A DNA stretch of 64,000 nucleotides, from NCBI RefSeq assembly GCF_947179515.1, contig NC_067492.1, positions 7,643,676 through 7,707,675 of the forward strand, in the 5' to 3' direction. This DNA comes from Apodemus sylvaticus. Lineage: Eukaryota > Chordata > Mammalia > Rodentia > Muridae. The position numbers and the translations under genes were made by a program. This document shows, piece by piece, positions 24,384 through 35,814 of this stretch (positions are counted from its first letter, which is position 1; the number at the start of each line of letters is the position of its first letter). The notes beneath the pieces are model-generated. The model saw nothing but the letters and a program-made list of their open reading frames with translations, made no database searches and was not told the DNA's origin.

Positions 24384-24731
24384 TCTGTGGGAAGATGATG
24401 TTCACAGAATCTCATCAGCAAGAAGCACACTGAGGCCCACGCCAAGAACACAAACATGGCTTACACGGGCAGCGAGAGGCCACGGCCAACTCCTGGTTCT
24501 GAGTCTTGGGGACTCAGTGCAGCAGGCACCTCGGCCTACAGGAATCCCAGCAAGTGGTGGAAGGATGGCCCACTGCAGAGGAGCAGCCTGGGCTGTGTAG
24601 AGGCAGGCAAGAGGCAGGCGCAATAGTGCCTCCCTTCCTGCCAGCCTGCAGCCTCAGTACAGCCCTCCTGGGACACAGGACACTGCAGAGGTAATTAAGA
24701 TGAGGCCACTCTGGGCTCCAATGGGCCCTGC

Positions 24732-24905
24732 CAGGGCTAGCGAGATGGCTCAGCAGGTAAAGACACTTGTCATAAGAGCCTGATGACCGGAGTCCAATCC
24801 TCAGAACCCACGTAAAGAAGGAAGGAGAGAAGTGAGTCCACACAGTGGTCCTCTGAGCTTTACACAGCTCTGTGGCACACTCCCCATAAAGGGGGGGAGG
24901 GAGAG
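24732..24905 (+). mobile_element. B3-type SINE
   Basis: 'ggctagcgagatggctcagc' and 'gcctgatgaccggagtccaa', followed by 'gtggtcctctgagctttaca'. A short (GACA)n run follows at about 24909-24930. Confidence 0.78.
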
Positions 24906-25084
24906 GAAGACAGACAGACAGACAGACAGAAAACACAAGGGGCAGAGGCAGAGATCAGAGCGGCAGAGCCACAAGCCATGGAACCTTGGAATCCTGAGAA
25001 GCCCCAGGACTGCCCAGCAGGGACAAGAGGCCCTGCCCTGGCCCCGTGGAGAAGAACACACAGGGCTCCACCCACGACAGCCTC

Positions 25085-25124
25085 CAGAACCCCACCCAGA
25101 ACCCCACCCAGAACCCCACCCAGA
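25085..25124. repeat. 12-bp tandem repeat, 3.3 copies
   Basis: The unit cagaaccccacc repeats three times exactly, then breaks off at 'caga'. Confidence 0.93.
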
Positions 25125-25877
25125 CGGCCCTGCTGCTGTGACGACCCAGCATGTGGCACTTTGCCACCTTTTGGCAGGATGGAGGGGTTCCCAGAAGAGT
25201 CAGTGTGGCTGCAGCCGTGGTGTGTGGGAGGACCTGGGGACCCGTCTGCTCTGTCAGATGTCACGGTAAAGTCAGGCGTCAGTCTCACAAAGAGCACTGG
25301 CAGCGGGCCGGCCAGGCCCGGCCGCACACACACAGCATCCCAGAGACTCCGAGGCAACAGCAAGAGGCTCTGGCGTGGCCCCTTCCCGGGTCACGTGAGC
25401 CACCTGATGGAGCAGGGGCTCTGTAAATTCCCTGTGAAAGGCCCAGGCAGGCCTCAGGAAGGGACAGGCTGCTGTGTGTAGGACAGGCTGCCACTGCCAC
25501 CGAGACCCTGCACTTGTTCCCCGGGTGGGGACAAGAGGGTCACAGGGGCAGAGGCCAGAATAATAAATGATAGAAAGTGACCAAGCTGAGTCCACTGGGG
25601 TCAGATTGACCCTGAGATGTCCACACTGCACACCACACACATGTCGTCTGGCATGTGCTCCCGGTCCACTCCACCCTATGGAGAGGAAAGCAAGGCCCAG
25701 GAGTTCAGACACCTGCCGAGGTCACAGACACTCAGAGCCCCCTTAGTGCTTTCAAGAGACAAGTGGGAAAAGGACATTTAGTGGGGGCGTCAGGCTGGAT
25801 GAGGCGGAGACACCATGCCATGATGTCACCAAGTCCTAGGACAGGCCACTGAGATGCTATGGAGGCCCATCCCAGGG

Positions 25878-25880
<3 letters not shown>

Positions 25881-25913
<33 letters not shown>

Positions 25914-26058
25914 GTTTTTGGAGACAGAGTTTCTCTGTATAGCCCTGGCTGTCCTGGAACTCACTCTGTAGACCAGGCTGGTCACTCTGTAGACCAGGCT
26001 GGTCTCAAACTCAGCCTCCAAGTGCTGGGATTAAAGGCGTGTGCCACCACTGCCCGGT
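25881..26058 (-). mobile_element. B1 SINE, antisense, with internal 21-bp duplication
   Basis: It begins with about 32 T (the antisense A tail). Inside the body 'tcactctgtagaccaggctg' occurs twice in tandem (about 25962 and 25983). Target-site copies 'caggggcctttt' (25873-25884) and 'caggggtctttt' (26059-26070) flank it. Confidence 0.95.
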
Positions 26059-28073
26059 CAGGGGTCTTTTAAGCAACAACAAGTTCAAGTGGCAGAAGGA
26101 GTGTCGTGCGTGGGTTTGTGCCCCACCTGCTCAGGACTGCAGGACTCTCGGGCCCAGAGCCTCAGGACACAGGAGGCTCCAGCTGAATCCTTTGCCTTCT
26201 GGTGCCTGTGGTGCCTCTGTGACTCCAGGTGCAGCTGCTTGAGACTTCCCAGAGATACTTGACTACCATGTGACCAGCAGTTCCATAGGCAGGGCGTGTG
26301 ACACCTGTCCTAACTGTGGCTTCCAACAACAAGATCTGACTGTTTGCAGCAAGGTTGACAGTCCTCGGGGTGGGGACCAGGAAGGAGGTGGTGCTGGCAC
26401 AGGCTGAGGCTGCCCACATTCTGAGAATTACCACAGAAGGTGCCAGACACAGCCCAAGGTCAAGATCTTTCAGATCCCTGAGACAGAACTGAGGTTTGTG
26501 AGTAAGCCCGGAGCCCTGGATAGTATACACCAGCCATTTCCCTTTTTGTGTCCCCTCCTCAGCTACTCCTGTGTCTAGTCACCCAGGATGCTAAAATCCT
26601 ACCTACCCTGTCTAGTTGCAAGTTGCAAGGCCAAACCCAAACAGATGGGTGGGCCTTTGCCCGCCAGATGTGTGACCGGCCTCCCATTGGGGCAGGAGCC
26701 CAATTCTAACCAGAAAGCTGCACTGAGGACCAGCACAGTGATGGGAGGAGGGCCTGAACACTCTCAGGAGGTTTGTGACCAGAATGGCTAGAGCATATGT
26801 ATGCCTCCTGTGGCCACTAGAACAAACTACACCTGCTGTGCAGATGTGCCAAAATACAGAAGAACTACAATCAGGGTATGGCCTGTGTTGGCCCTGTCCA
26901 GATCAGCCCCAGGAAAATCCTCTCCTTTAACTCCTCCAACGTCTAGAAGTTGCTTGCATTCCTTGGCTCCTGGCTTCTTTTCTGTCTTTATACTTCACAG
27001 CTCTAGCCTTCACTGCCTGCCTCACATGAAGACCCTGTGACAAAACAGGGCCACCTGGGGGGATAATGGCCCCCTTCCACAGCCACAGCAACATCTCCAC
27101 AGCCCTTCTGTCATGAGAGGCAACACAGCTGCAGGTTCTGGGCTTGAGATGTGGTACACTTCAGGGACATCAGCTCAGCTCCTTGGGACACAGCCACAAA
27201 CCTAGGAGCCCATCACCTCCTTCTGGGAGCTGAGGCCACTATGGGTTCACAGCGTGTGTCTTTCAGCAGATCATAAAGCTACCGGGGAGAATGGTACAGA
27301 AACGGGATGGGTAGGTGGATGGCCTCTGCAGCCTTAGTCCACAACTGCCAGATCAGAGATACCCGGAACACTCTAACCGAGGAAAGGCTCCAGCAACACG
27401 CAGCACCCACATCTCGGCAAAGAAACGTGCACACCGGGCTGCGCCAGTGTGGAGACTCCTGGACAAGGGAGAAGGGATGGGCTCGGAGCCCCAGACACGG
27501 CACCTTACAAAGCAAGTTACAAAAGGGTGTCATGTATACAACAGTCCCCTTGTGCAGGGAGCACTGAGATCTCAGGTTCTGGCCCTCAGCCCCGTCTGTA
27601 GAGTTAGTTATTCCAGGCACCTGTGAGAACGTGACAATGACTTTTAGAGACAGGGCAGCTGTTCCACTGAGTCAGATACGGTCACTTAAAGACAGCAGTT
27701 CGGTGGCTCATGGGTGGGTATCACACATGGTATGGATATGCTGGACAAGAACGAGTCACAGAATGAGTCACGGCCTGGGAAGGATGAAAGGGGCTGTGCC
27801 AGACGCCACTGCACACCTCATATTGGTGCACAGGGAGCCCATCCTAAAGCGGGGGAAACTCATGAATTATTTACTCGTGGAATTTTCCCCAAGATTCTTC
27901 CAGGCAGACCACTGTGGGGATGAGGAGGACCAGAACATTTGCATGCAGTGCCGGGGGATAGGCTTTGCCCAAGATGCCTCATGGTGACTTCATAGGGATC
28001 CATGAGCAAAGATGTGCTGTCTGACATCTTAGTGGGGGACAGCAAGGGTTGGACACTCTCCTGAGCAGGTCTC

Positions 28074-28462
28074 TTCCCAAGTGCACACACCTACCACCTT
28101 TCCAAGTGCACACACCCAGCTGGGTGCGGTGACGCAGGCCTGTAATCCCAGCATTTGGGAGGCAGAGGCAGGCGGATTTCTGAGTTCGAGGCCAGCCTGG
28201 TCTACAGAGTGAGTTCTAGGACAGCCAGGGCTACACAGAGAAACCCTGTCTCAAAAAACCAAAACAAAACAAAGCCAAGTGCACACACACACCCCCTTCC
28301 CAAGTGCACACACCCACCTCTCCTTCCCAAGTGTACACACCCACCCCCTTCACAAGTGCACACACCCACCTCTCCTTCCCAAGTATACACACCCACTCCC
28401 ATTCTCAAGTGCACACACAAGCACACACACCCACCTCCCCTTCCCAAGTTCACACCCCCCTC
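28074..28462. repeat. 26-bp minisatellite interrupted by a B1
   Basis: About nine units of the type 'cccaagtgcacacacccacc' plus a ctctccttc-like spacer, 25-27 bp each (one is longer). Two units lie left of a B1 insertion (28116-28275) and about seven lie right of it. Confidence 0.88.
28116..28275 (+). mobile_element. B1 SINE inserted in a minisatellite
   Basis: Complete B1 ('gtaatcccagcatttgggag' to 'agagaaaccctgtctcaaaa'). Copies of 'ccaagtgcacacac' flank it on both sides. These are also minisatellite units, so they cannot be told from a true target duplication. Confidence 0.94.
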
Positions 28463-28497
28463 TTCCCACCCCCAGAAGCAATACTGCTTTTAAAGAC

Positions 28498-28690
28498 TCA
28501 CATTTTATTTCTTACTTATCTGTATGTATGCATATGTAAATGTGCTTCTGTGCATGCAGTACCCATGGAGACCAGAGGAGGGCATCTGACTCCCTTGAGC
28601 TGGAGTTGTTTGCACTTATGAGCTACCTGGTGCAGATGCAGAAAACTGAACTTAGGTCCCCTTAACCAGCGAGCATCTCTTCAGTCCCAG
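28498..28690 (-). mobile_element. B3 SINE, antisense
   Basis: 'ggagaccagaggagggcatc', 'gagctggagttgtttgcact' and 'gagcatctcttcagtccc' match antisense B3. Confidence 0.72.
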
Positions 28691-30074
28691 TTCTCCATCT
28701 AAAGGGTACTTCAAGGTGTCCATGCTTCCTTATCTCCACCAAGAGAAGTCTCTAAAGGGGCTCCCCAAGGGGCCTATGGCACCCTTCAGAGCTACCCCCA
28801 ACCTTCACCAACATGGTCTGGAATGTCTGCCAAGGATGACCTGCAGGTTCAGAATGGAGCCACCTATGAGACCCTCACCAGCCATCAGGAGCCAGCTCCT
28901 TAGACTCTGTCATCTCCATGGTAACAGTGATGCTGCCAGGGATGAACGCGCTCTGCTGTGGCAGCACAGCCCTTTGTGGTTCTTGTCTGACCCAAGGCTC
29001 TACCCATCATTTGTCACCTCTTCCCTTTCAACATTGGCCTCTGGTTCCCTCTCGGTCCCCACATTCTAAGCCCATCGGGAGGATGTAGGAGACACAGATT
29101 CAGGCTTACAGCCTTCTAGATAGTCCTGCCCTGCCTCCCTCCCTCCAGCAGGAGACTCCAGGAGTCTGGATTCAGAACAGTGCTGAGGCGGCATCAGCAC
29201 TGACAACAGAGCTAACCATAGACCTGGCCTCCCATCGTTGGCTCCGTCCTCTAGCGGGAATCTTTGCTTAGAGAGCAGCCTGCCCTGGCCTTTTGGCAGT
29301 GAGAGTAGAGTTGAGAACAGGTCCCTGCTAATTTTCAAGGTCAGAGTCTAAGACACTGGTTCCTGGTGACTGGTGAGGGTCTCACAGGTGGCTCCATTCT
29401 GAACCCTTTTGACCACAGACACTACGGGAGACAGGTGTGTCTTACCGCCAGACCTCAGCTGACACCTGTGCTCTGTACGGTAATCAAAGTTGCCTAGAAC
29501 CAGCAAACCTTCAATTGCTACAGTCTGAAGGCTGAGTGGGAGCTTCCCGGATGCCCAGCCCATGCCTGAGAACTTTACCAGATGGACACATATCCCTAGA
29601 GGCCACTGGCTGTCAAGCAGGGAATGACAGAGACTTCTGGCTTCTAACACCACTCGAGGCTTTCTGTAGTCAAAGAAGAAGACAAACATCTACCTCTAAG
29701 GTCCTCACAGCACACCCAGCAAGGTACATACCACCAAAGTTCACCCTTGGGAGCCAATACATTTATTATGCTTCCTTACAGAGCCCGGGGGTAGGGGTGG
29801 TGGTTACTGACAGGAATGTGGATGCTTTCCCCAAAAGGCCACTTTGGAGAGTCTTTACCCAGCATGAGTGTTGGCTTCCACATAACCACACACACGGAAC
29901 CTCTGCCCCTGATCTTTCCTTATCAATATACCCTAGTCCTGCCCCCAAAACCTAGAGGCCATATGCAATTAGGGCAGAAGAACAGACTGCTTTTTGGGAT
30001 GGGGTGTGACTACTCACATAAGGGTCCCATGATCCTCCTACTAAGGGAAAGTCAGCAATTAACAAGTCAAGCCA

Positions 30075-30240
30075 CAGCTGGGCAGTGGTGGTGCACGCCT
30101 TTAATCCCAGGACTTGGGAGGCAGAGGCTGGTGGATTTCTGAGTTCAAGACCAGCCTGGTAACAGAGTTCCAGAACAGACAGGGCTATACAGAAAAACTC
30201 TGTCTCAGAAAACAAACAAACTAATGAGCAAACAAACAAA
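30075..30240 (+). mobile_element. B1 SINE
   Basis: 'ggtgcacgcctttaatccca' to 'aaaactctgtctcagaaaac', with a small internal deletion near 30160 and an (AAAC)n tail. Confidence 0.93.
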
Positions 30241-30544
30241 ACCAAGCCAAGTCACGATGATCGATCATTTGCAAGCAGACACAGGTGATCTGGCAAAGAT
30301 GGTGGCAGTTTGGCTCAGACGATAATCCTAGACAACACCTTCACAAAACCATCACAAAGAGATGCATCACAGCAGAGCCCAGGGGCATGTGGGCAAGCTC
30401 TGGGCTTCCCACAGGGTAGCATTCCCAAGCCTGAGAATGTGGCTTCTCTCAGACTGGCTGAGGCCAGCCCAGGCTCCCACTTGCCTGTGGTTTTCAGGGA
30501 AGCACCCTGGGGCACCTTCTCCAGTCCAGAGCGTGCACACTATA

Positions 30545-30546
<2 letters not shown>

Positions 30547-30580
<34 letters not shown>
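30547..30580. repeat. (CA)17 microsatellite
   Basis: Uninterrupted CA dinucleotide run in intron 2. Confidence 0.98.
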
Positions 30581-30583
<3 letters not shown>

Positions 30584-31148
30584 ATGCTTGCCCACAGCCA
30601 CCTCGGTACCCATTCCTGGGGCCTGGTAGTCCATCCGAGCCCCAAGTTTAATGTCCCCATAGCCCACGTGGGATAGCTATTGGTTCCAAAGGCCAAGCCT
30701 CGGGTGAACCCCTTAGCTGTTCTGTTCCCTTGGAAGAGGTGTCTCCTGGGGTCCATGAAGGGCCTCAGTCATAGATCTGGGGTAGTGAGGACCCTTCTCC
30801 TATGTCCCTGAATCAGAGTGTCCCATACATCATATCAGCAGAACAGCAGACTTCTCTATCGGCAGTACACAGGAACAAAACATACTTAGGCACAGAGAGA
30901 CAAGAGGCATCTGCAGTCCCCTGACTCCCTCCTGCCCTGTTTTAGAGGAAGCTGCAGGTCCCTAAGCCTCCTCTGCCCATGACCACCTTCTGAGGGCCTC
31001 CAAGGAACCCCAAGACCCTATGGGGGAAACAGATAGAGGGACAGTGTGCAGGCCTCACACTGGGCACAGCATGGACGGGCAGAGCAGGTCATGAACACCT
31101 GCTGGTGAACAAAACTCAGGTTCTGCAGGACACCCCGCCCAACCCTAC

Positions 31149-31926
31149 CTGGACGCAGCGATCTCAGCTTTCTGCTTGGCGATGGTGGCCGCCCTCTCAG
31201 CCGCCTCCACGGCCCGGTCCACCTTCTCCCGGATCTTGCTGGCACGCAGTGGGATGAGGTTCTTGCGTTTGCCGCTCACGAGCACGTTCTGCTTGTACTT
31301 CCCCTCCTCCTTGGTGCCGTCCGGGAAGGTCATGCATCCGTACCCGTGCCGGCGGTTGCTGACCCACTCGCCCTCGTACTTGAGCCCGTCCGAGCGCTGG
31401 CTCACACCGAAGCCCGAGCGTTTGTCGTTTTTCCATTCGCCCACATAGGTCTCGGTGGTAGTAGCGTCGATGTCGTCCTCGATGACCGCCAGCTCCGCCT
31501 CGGCCTCGCCCAGGCTGATGGTGGAATGGATGTCGCTGGCCGTGGAGCTCACAGTGCTCATCCCCGCCTCGCTGCGGAAGGAGCTCTGCTTGCTGCGCTG
31601 ACTGGCCAGGCTGCTCTTGGACTCCGACTTGCGCAGCTTCAGGCCACTGAGCAGCGAGCGCCGGAACAGTCCCTTCTTCTTGCTCTTCAGGATCTCCGAG
31701 TCACTGTGGGCCACCAGCACGAAGCCACCGCGGGACACGGCCGGGCTGCCGGCCACTGCCGGGGAGGCGTCCGGGTGCAGCGCCGCCCCGTTGGTGTGCT
31801 CGCTGCGCAGGGAGTTGATGGACGTCCTCAGGGGCGAGCGGATGACCGCGGCCATGCCATAAGGGACACTCTGCCGCACACCGTAGCCCTGGCGCATGCC
31901 ACCAACCCATTGGCCCTGGTACGTCC
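31149..31926 (-). CDS. Jph3: Jph3 coding exon 2 (junctophilin-3, residues 128-387)
   Basis: This is the largest junctophilin exon seen here, 778 nt. It starts after a CCCCAG acceptor (31927-31932) and ends TCCAG at a GTAGGG donor (31148-31143). It opens with MORN VI (Y130, TYQGQW). The joining region follows (about 147-285), rich in Ser, Lys and Arg, with a KSKKKGLFRRSLLSGLKLRK basic stretch and an acidic AEAELAVIEDDID stretch. Next come MORN VII (YVGEW, Y288) and MORN VIII (YEGEW, Y311). The last part starts the long alpha-helix (from about 355, RASKIREKVDRAVEAAERAA) that spans the gap between the two membranes. The joining-region sequence, including RSPLRTSINSLRSEHTNG, is specific to JPH3 rather than JPH1, 2 or 4. 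The exon is rich in CpG and forms an intragenic CpG island. Reading on into intron 2 gives an immediate TAG. Confidence 0.97.
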
Positions 31927-32041
31927 CTGGGGAGACAAAGGAGAGAGGGGTGAGCTCCTGAGGAGGGATGTGGGTGACGGGTGTATGGAAGAGCCACATT
32001 CACCTGCCCCGGGCTTCGCTTTCAAAGAGAGGTTCTGAGAG

Positions 32042-32218
32042 GGGCAGGTGGTTAAGAGCACTGACTGCTCTTCCGAAGGTCCTGAGTTCAAATCCCAGCA
32101 ACCGCATGGTGTCTCACAACCATCATAATGAGATCTGATGCCCTCTTCTGGTGTCTGAAGACAACTACAGTGTGTTTACATATAATAATAAATAATCTTT
32201 TTTTTTTTAAAAAGTAAA
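32042..32218 (+). mobile_element. B2 SINE, 5'-truncated
   Basis: It starts within the head at 'ggttaagagcactgactgct' and keeps the rest through an AATAATAAATAATC tail. It lies about 115 bp from exon 2 on the intron 1 side. Confidence 0.92.
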
Positions 32219-32911
32219 GAAAGTGAACCTGGGTGGGTTTATCTGGCCACAGAGGCAGAGGGGCCACACATTGATCTCACTGAGGGCCATGTTCAAAGGT
32301 ACTGTCTCGATTCTGACACAGTGAGGAAGAGTCCACCTCTGAGGAGCCTCCAGAGCGAGGTAACAGAGGGAGAAAGCATGGCCTGCAGAAGGTGAAGGCT
32401 GGGGCCGAGACGCTAAGCACAGGAGAACAAGGCCCTGCTGCTGCCACTCAAGGTGTCCCGGGAAGGTTTGCCAGCAGTGGGGACAGCCCAGAAGCACATC
32501 AGGTGCATGCGGAAGGGACATTAAAGTTACCTGACCACAAATACACTGTAAAACCCGGGAGTACAGAGACAGACTCCCCATACACCACGCTGTCTGCAGA
32601 GGTCCAAAATAACCCTGTGTCAATGATGGCCAGCCTTGTGGCAAAGCTATGACACGGAAAACTAGACAAGAAGAAGATGGACTGATGTCAATGCACCAGG
32701 GCACAGCCTCGACACCACAGAAGTCAGAGCAGCCAGCCGCCCTTGTGCCCCAGTTCCACACAGGGCTGGAGCCCTGGGGGCTGGGACAGAAACACATGGC
32801 TCGTGCCTCTCATTGGGGGCCATATTTCCATTTTGGGTGGTAGAGACATTCTAGTGCAGTGTAGATGCTGACATGTTTAATACCACTGAGAATCATGGTA
32901 AAAAGTGCCAT

Positions 32912-33010
32912 GGTACTATGGTGGCCCTCGGAGGCTGAGGCAGAAGGATCGCCTGAGCCCAGAAATCCAGAGATAACCTGGGCGACACAGTCAAATTCCT
33001 TCTCCAGTCA
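32912..33010 (+). mobile_element. B1-type SINE fragment, diverged
   Basis: 'ggaggctgaggcagaaggat' and 'ataacctgggcgacacag' match an old 7SL-derived monomer. Confidence 0.5.
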
Positions 33011-33039
33011 AGAAAAGGTGGTTAAAACTGTAATGTAAA

Positions 33040-33765
33040 AATGTGTGTGCATTGTATGCATGCGTGCATGGGTGTGTGCAGGTGTGCCTATCTGTGCAGA
33101 GGTGAGTTGGTGATGGCTGTCTTCTTCCACGGCTGTTCTCCACTTTGTTAAGATTTAGTTTTTACTTTCATTTTATGACACCCCCACCCCCACCCCCAGT
33201 GTCCACATCTGTGCAACACTTGCATGCAATGCCTTCAGATGCCAGAAGAGGGCATCAGATCCCCTAGAATTGGAGTTACAGGAGGTTGTGAGCCACCTGG
33301 TGGGGGTGATGGGAACTGAAGTTGGGTCCTTTGGAAGAGCAGTTCACTCTTTTTTTTTTTTTTTTTTTTTTTTTTGGATTTGGTTTTTTTTCAAGACAGG
33401 GTTTCTCTGTGTAGCCCTGACTATGCTGGGCTCAAACTCAGAAATCTGACTGCCTCTGCCTCCCAGAGTGCTGGGATTACAGGCATGCACCACCCAGCGA
33501 GTAGTTCACTCTTGACTACTGTGTCCTCTCTCCAGATGGCCTACCTCTTTTCCCCCCCTTCAGACAAGGGTCTTTCACTAAACCTGGAGCTCACCGATTC
33601 AGATGACTGGTTGGCCAGCAAGCATCTGTCTCCACCCCTCCGTGCTGGGATTACAGGCATGTACCATACACCGTGCTTTGTATGTGGGTGCTGGGATTGG
33701 CCCCAGGTCCTCACGCTTGTGTGGCAGGCTCTGTACTGACTGAACCATCTCCTCAGCCCCAAGGC
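33040..33765 (-). mobile_element. Three-level nested SINEs, all antisense
   Basis: An outer B4-like composite SINE (33040-33148, resuming 33537-33765 with 'gggtctttcactaaacctgg') is split by a B2/B3 element (33149-33350, resuming 33503-33536). That element is split in turn by a B1 (33351-33500). The B1 insertion is marked by a perfect 11-bp duplication 'agttcactctt' at 33341-33351 and 33503-33513. The order of arrival is therefore outer, B2/B3, then B1. Confidence 0.82.
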
Positions 33766-34235
33766 ATTATAACGGCACTACAAACAGCAAGGAGACATGC
33801 AGAGTCCTGCCTCCGTCTCTCTCTGACTGGAGGCAGCTTTCTGGACCCATTCAGCTTCTCTATCTGGAGAACAGGCCAGTTGTCCTCAGAGTGTAGACAT
33901 AATCTGGATCCAGCAAAAGAGCTATCTCATTACACTGGGAAGTGATCTTCCAGCCCAGTGCAGCAGATGCATCGAGGCTGAGGCTGGTATCATTCTGAGG
34001 AACCATGCGTCAAACCAAATGATTTTGGCACAACTTTGGGTCTCTCATGTATTAAGACACAGCAACCCGGATCTTTCTTCTCAGATGTGAAATGACTGAA
34101 GGTTCACAGCAGCTGTCTCCTCTGGCCCCCTACTCGTCCCTACCCTAACCCCACTCCCTACTCTGTCACCCAGCCCCCCTTCCTCATTTACAGACCTCAA
34201 AGATAAACGCACTCCACTGGCAGGCATGAGACACA

Positions 34236-34254
34236 TAGCGCCACCTAGAGTCCA
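34236..34254 (-). promoter_or_regulatory. CTCF-like motif in intron 1
   Basis: TAGCGCCACCTAGAGTCCA on the given strand matches the reverse complement of the CTCF core at 15 of 19 positions. The core GCGCCnCCT is intact. It lies outside any SINE I recognise, unlike the B2-borne sites nearby. Occupancy cannot be judged from sequence. Confidence 0.4.
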
Positions 34255-34639
34255 CATGCCGTCATTACTCCAAGATACCTTCTCTGGAAAGTCCCCAAGT
34301 CAGCGGTCCTGGCTTCTGTATCAGTGTCTCCTTCATCAAATTGCATCTACCCAGCTCTTCCAGGTCAACACAGCTGCTCATGACTTTCCCCAGCCATGCA
34401 CCAGCCATTTGGACCAACCATCCTCACAGATCCAGAATAGTACCAGGTCCCTAAGTGGCCCAGAATGCCCCTTCCTAGCTACCCAGGTGCCAACACCACA
34501 CTGCAGGCACCTAGCTCTCTATTGATGTGTGACTCTGGACAGGGGACAGATGTGCGTAAAGTGCCCACCTGCTAAGAGCTTTGGACAAACCTGCCTAGAT
34601 CTGTGGTTTCCTTGGTAAAGTGTAACTGTTGGCTTATAG

Positions 34640-34830
34640 CCCAGCCCAGTAACAGAACACATGCTTAGCACATGTGAGGGTCTGGGATCCATCCCCAGTA
34701 TCACACAGAAAGAAAACACCAGGCATGACGGCTCGTGCCTGCAGTCCCAGTCCTTGGAGGCTGAGGCGGGAGGATTATCACACATCTGAGGCCAGCTGAG
34801 CTATAAAGGAAGACTATCACAAGACAAACC
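34640..34830 (+). mobile_element. B4 SINE (ID + B1 composite)
   Basis: An ID-type head ('acatgcttagcacatgtgag', 'gggatccatccccagtatca') is followed by a B1-type part ('ggcatgacggctcgtgcctg', 'gaggctgaggcgggaggatt'). Confidence 0.7.
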
Positions 34831-35814
34831 AAGGAGGAGAAAGAAAGGGATGAAAGCTCAGCACGCCAACATAGCAGGATTCTCCTCTCTGGATTCACAC
34901 ACAGGGTGGGGTCAGGGAGGAGAGACAGGGTGCAGAGGGTCCTACAGAGAGCATCATGGAATCATTCCAATCATCATGGCATGACTTGGAGCTGCGGGGA
35001 GAGTCGCTGGCCCAGGGACCAGCACTTTAAGCCATTGTCACAAAGGGTGGAAGACATTGTTCTGAGAGTGGGGTGGGCACCCTCATCAGCAGTGGAGAAG
35101 CCTGAGGACCGGGCTATGTGAACATCCCTCCTGCAGTCAACCCTGCAAAGGCTTGCAGCCTGATCCGTAGCATCCTTATTTATGTGGGACAGGTAGCCTG
35201 CTGCCCTGCAGCCCTCTGCCCGCAGTGGGGTGGTGCTCTGGGCGGCTGGGAGGACTGGGATGTGAGCTGTCTTGGCCAGCTTGTGTGTGGCACCGAGGGC
35301 TCAAGCTGGGATTTGTGGACTTCAGCCAAGAAGTGATTTTCCCAACCATTCCGAGTTGGGGGAAATGGTGTGCTCATGTCACCCAGAGTAAAGAAGACAC
35401 TAGGGCACTGTCACAGCAGAGGATCGTGCCAGGCAGGCTTCTCAAGTGACCACAGTGGACACAGCAGTGCTGCCCCTGAGGATGGAATCACCTGCTGAGC
35501 TTGGATTCGAGACGAGAAATGCAATACTCTGGGGTCCCAACTCTGACCATGGAGTCAGGATTTCAGAGGAGACGGGGTGATTCCTACCATCAGAAAAAGC
35601 GTCCCACTATCTAGGGATGCAGGCAGAACAGGGAGGTTCTTTGTGCCTAGCACAGCACATTTAGTTACACCATTTTCTAGAACCTTCTTTCCTTTGCAGT
35701 AGACCTTTTCCCACATTAATAAAGGTTGTGTAATAGTCTGGTGCATGGAGGTCTCCTATCACAGAAATCACCACTGGGTCTGACCTACATCATTTTTTTA
35801 AACTTCATATTATT

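Larger units (their letters stand above)
2237..31148 (-). other. Jph3: Jph3 intron 2 (28.9 kb)
   Basis: The intron is bounded by GTAGGG (31148-31143) and CCCCAG (2242-2237), between AG and G of the Arg387 codon. No exon or second gene is visible inside it. Listed separately are the SINEs, minisatellites, simple repeats and a REST-type motif. Repeat-poor stretches in which I see nothing to name are about 2.9-5.1, 8.2-9.0, 9.2-10.4, 12.5-13.7, 15.8-17.0, 18.0-19.1, 21.2-22.2, 22.85-23.8, 25.1-25.85, 26.1-28.0, 28.7-30.0 and 30.6-31.1 kb. Confidence 0.93.

Noticed and set aside
23478..24600. Long frames rich in His/Thr/Tyr or Cys/Val/Tyr
   Set aside because: Translation of a CA/TA microsatellite on both strands.
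31997..31999. Upstream ATG in the frame of exon 2 as an alternative Jph3 start
   Set aside because: The ATG is in intron 1, and the frame crosses a clear CCCCAG acceptor that matches the exon 1 phase exactly. There is no promoter evidence.
31346..32038. A 230-codon plus-strand frame antisense to Jph3 exon 2
   Set aside because: It is a shadow of the GC-rich coding exon, runs past the splice acceptor into intron, and shows no domain.
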